From assembly GCF_002929335.1 (NCBI RefSeq), contig NZ_PJIL01000018.1, positions 1 through 64,000 of the forward strand: a stretch of DNA of 64,000 nt, written 5' to 3'. Made by a program: the position numbers and the translations under genes. Below the pieces are notes generated by a model. It was not told the DNA's origin. It saw only the letters and a program-made list of their open reading frames with translations, and made no database searches. Numbering within the stretch: position 1 is the stretch's first letter; the number at the start of each line of letters is the position of its first letter. The DNA is from Arthrobacter sp. Y81. Its GTDB lineage: Bacteria > Actinomycetota > Actinomycetes > Actinomycetales > Micrococcaceae. Positions 63,252 through 64,000 of this stretch are shown in pieces.

Positions 63252-64000
63252 CTACCCGGGGGCCTGCTGCGGGGTGGATTCGCCTGCGGCCGTTTCGCCG
63301 CCCTTGCTTTCCGTGACCCGAACCAACAGCGATCTCGGCTCCACCTGGACGGTCACGTCGGTGGCCATTCCTGAGGGGTCGCCGTCGACCTGGGTGGCTA
63401 CCGGCTCTGCACATTTGATGACGATCTTGCCGGAGCGGTAGTAGCTCATGACCGGCAGGTTCCTTTTGTGTTTGAACATGATCTTTGCGTACATCGCGAT
63501 CCACCCGATAGCACTGCGCGGGCTCATCACCACGACGTCCAGCATGCCGTCGTCGATCATTGCCTGCGGGATGAAGTCGATGCCGCCCGGGATCAGGCCG
63601 CAATTGGCGAACAGCACGCTGCGGATCTTCCGTGACTGTTCCGGCTGGTCGTCCAGGGCGATGGACACCTTCTTGCGCCGTCCGGGCAAATGCCTGACCC
63701 CAGCCTCGGTATAGGCGAGCCAGCCCACTGCCTTCTTCAGTCCGTCATTGGTGTCGCCCACTACCTCGGCGTCCATGCCCATGCCCGCAATTACCAGGAA
63801 CGCATGCTCCGACGAAGCACCCGTTCGGGCGTTCCTGATGGCCATGCGGGCCATGTCGATGTGCCGCTGGTGTCCGAACAATGCTGTCTGGACGTTGGCG
63901 TGGAGATCGTAGACGTCGAGGTCGATGTTCCTGGCCAGCAGGTTTCCCGTGCCCAGCGGAATCAGGCCCATGGGCACGTTCGTACGCGCCAGCTTCTCGG
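63252..64000 (-). CDS. Diacylglycerol kinase-family lipid kinase, C-terminal part (runs off edge)
   Basis: At least 249 residues; the frame is open to the window edge and the N-terminus (with the GGDGT motif) lies beyond 64000. The visible part begins just before PMGLIPLGTGNLLARN, the DAGK/sphingosine kinase signature, and continues with GMGMDAEVV, FANCGLIPGGIDFIPQAMIDDGMLDVVVM and QVDGDPSG. It phosphorylates a lipid such as diacylglycerol or undecaprenol. Partial at the right edge. Confidence 0.88.
   Translation of the reverse strand, partial: EKLARTNVPMGLIPLGTGNLLARNIDLDVYDLHANVQTALFGHQRHIDMARMAIRNARTGASSEHAFLVIAGMGMDAEVVGDTNDGLKKAVGWLAYTEAGVRHLPGRRKKVSIALDDQPEQSRKIRSVLFANCGLIPGGIDFIPQAMIDDGMLDVVVMSPRSAIGWIAMYAKIMFKHKRNLPVMSYYRSGKIVIKCAEPVATQVDGDPSGMATDVTVQVEPRSLLVRVTESKGGETAAGESTPQQAPG

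Overview
The window is high-GC (third-codon-position GC-rich) actinobacterial chromosome. Gene content and style point to Arthrobacter, Pseudarthrobacter or a close relative (Micrococcaceae): carbohydrate ABC importers without their own ATPase, GH42 galactosidase, PxpB-PxpC fusion, POT and SulP transporters, DUF1508 and DUF6766 proteins, and many LacI, GntR and TetR regulators. This assignment is an inference from gene content, not a database match. I see no rRNA, tRNA, CRISPR array, insertion sequence or prophage; the region reads as ordinary chromosome rich in catabolic and signalling genes.

Layout. 1-3.1 kb: a DUF1508 protein, an isochorismatase-like protein that appears to lack an internal block, a monomeric sarcosine oxidase-like flavoenzyme and two small membrane or secreted proteins. 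3-7.7 kb: a nucleoside catabolic operon (nucleoside hydrolase, MFS transporter, ribokinase) facing a LacI repressor across a perfect double operator. 7.7-8.2 kb: about 520 bp with no convincing gene. 8.2-14.8 kb: 5-oxoproline use (GntR regulator, pxpA, MHS-family transporter, pxpB-pxpC fusion, biotin carboxylase/BCCP). 14.8-22.6 kb: a beta-galactoside system (LacI, two ABC permeases, lipoprotein binding protein, divergent GH42 beta-galactosidase). 22.6-31.9 kb: ArsR, PAS-ANTAR and TetR regulators, a BASS transporter, SulP permease, RelA/SpoT-domain protein, Tat-type lipoprotein hydrolase and NhaA. 31.9-36.7 kb: a CstB-like persulfide dioxygenase behind a 28-bp CsoR-type palindrome, then PfkB kinase, PEBP, HAD hydrolase and GDPD.

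36.7-42.1 kb is a signalling island: a GGDEF-EAL protein, two related STAS-like proteins, a receiver-GAF histidine kinase, and a TPR protein transcribed divergently from a 51-codon secreted peptide, too short for most gene callers, that ends in SIGWWPN. The peptide gene has a TATAAT box, a good ribosome binding site, a signal peptide and its own terminator. The arrangement resembles the TPR receptor/secreted peptide pairs of Firmicutes (Rap-Phr, Rgg-SHP/XIP, where double Trp occurs), and is the best candidate here for an undescribed system.

42.2-64 kb: methyltransferase, NAD(P)HX dehydratase, phosphatases, glycerate kinase, DUF6766 and DUF6328-like membrane proteins, a stress-type SDR, NCS2 permease facing a RutE-like reductase, a 2H phosphoesterase with a triplicated 15-bp insert, phosphoglucomutase, NERD protein, DUF4190 protein, aminoglycoside phosphotransferase-fold protein, POT peptide transporter, amidase overlapping peptidase E, rhodanese, prephenate dehydratase and the C-terminal part of a diacylglycerol kinase-family protein that runs off the right edge.
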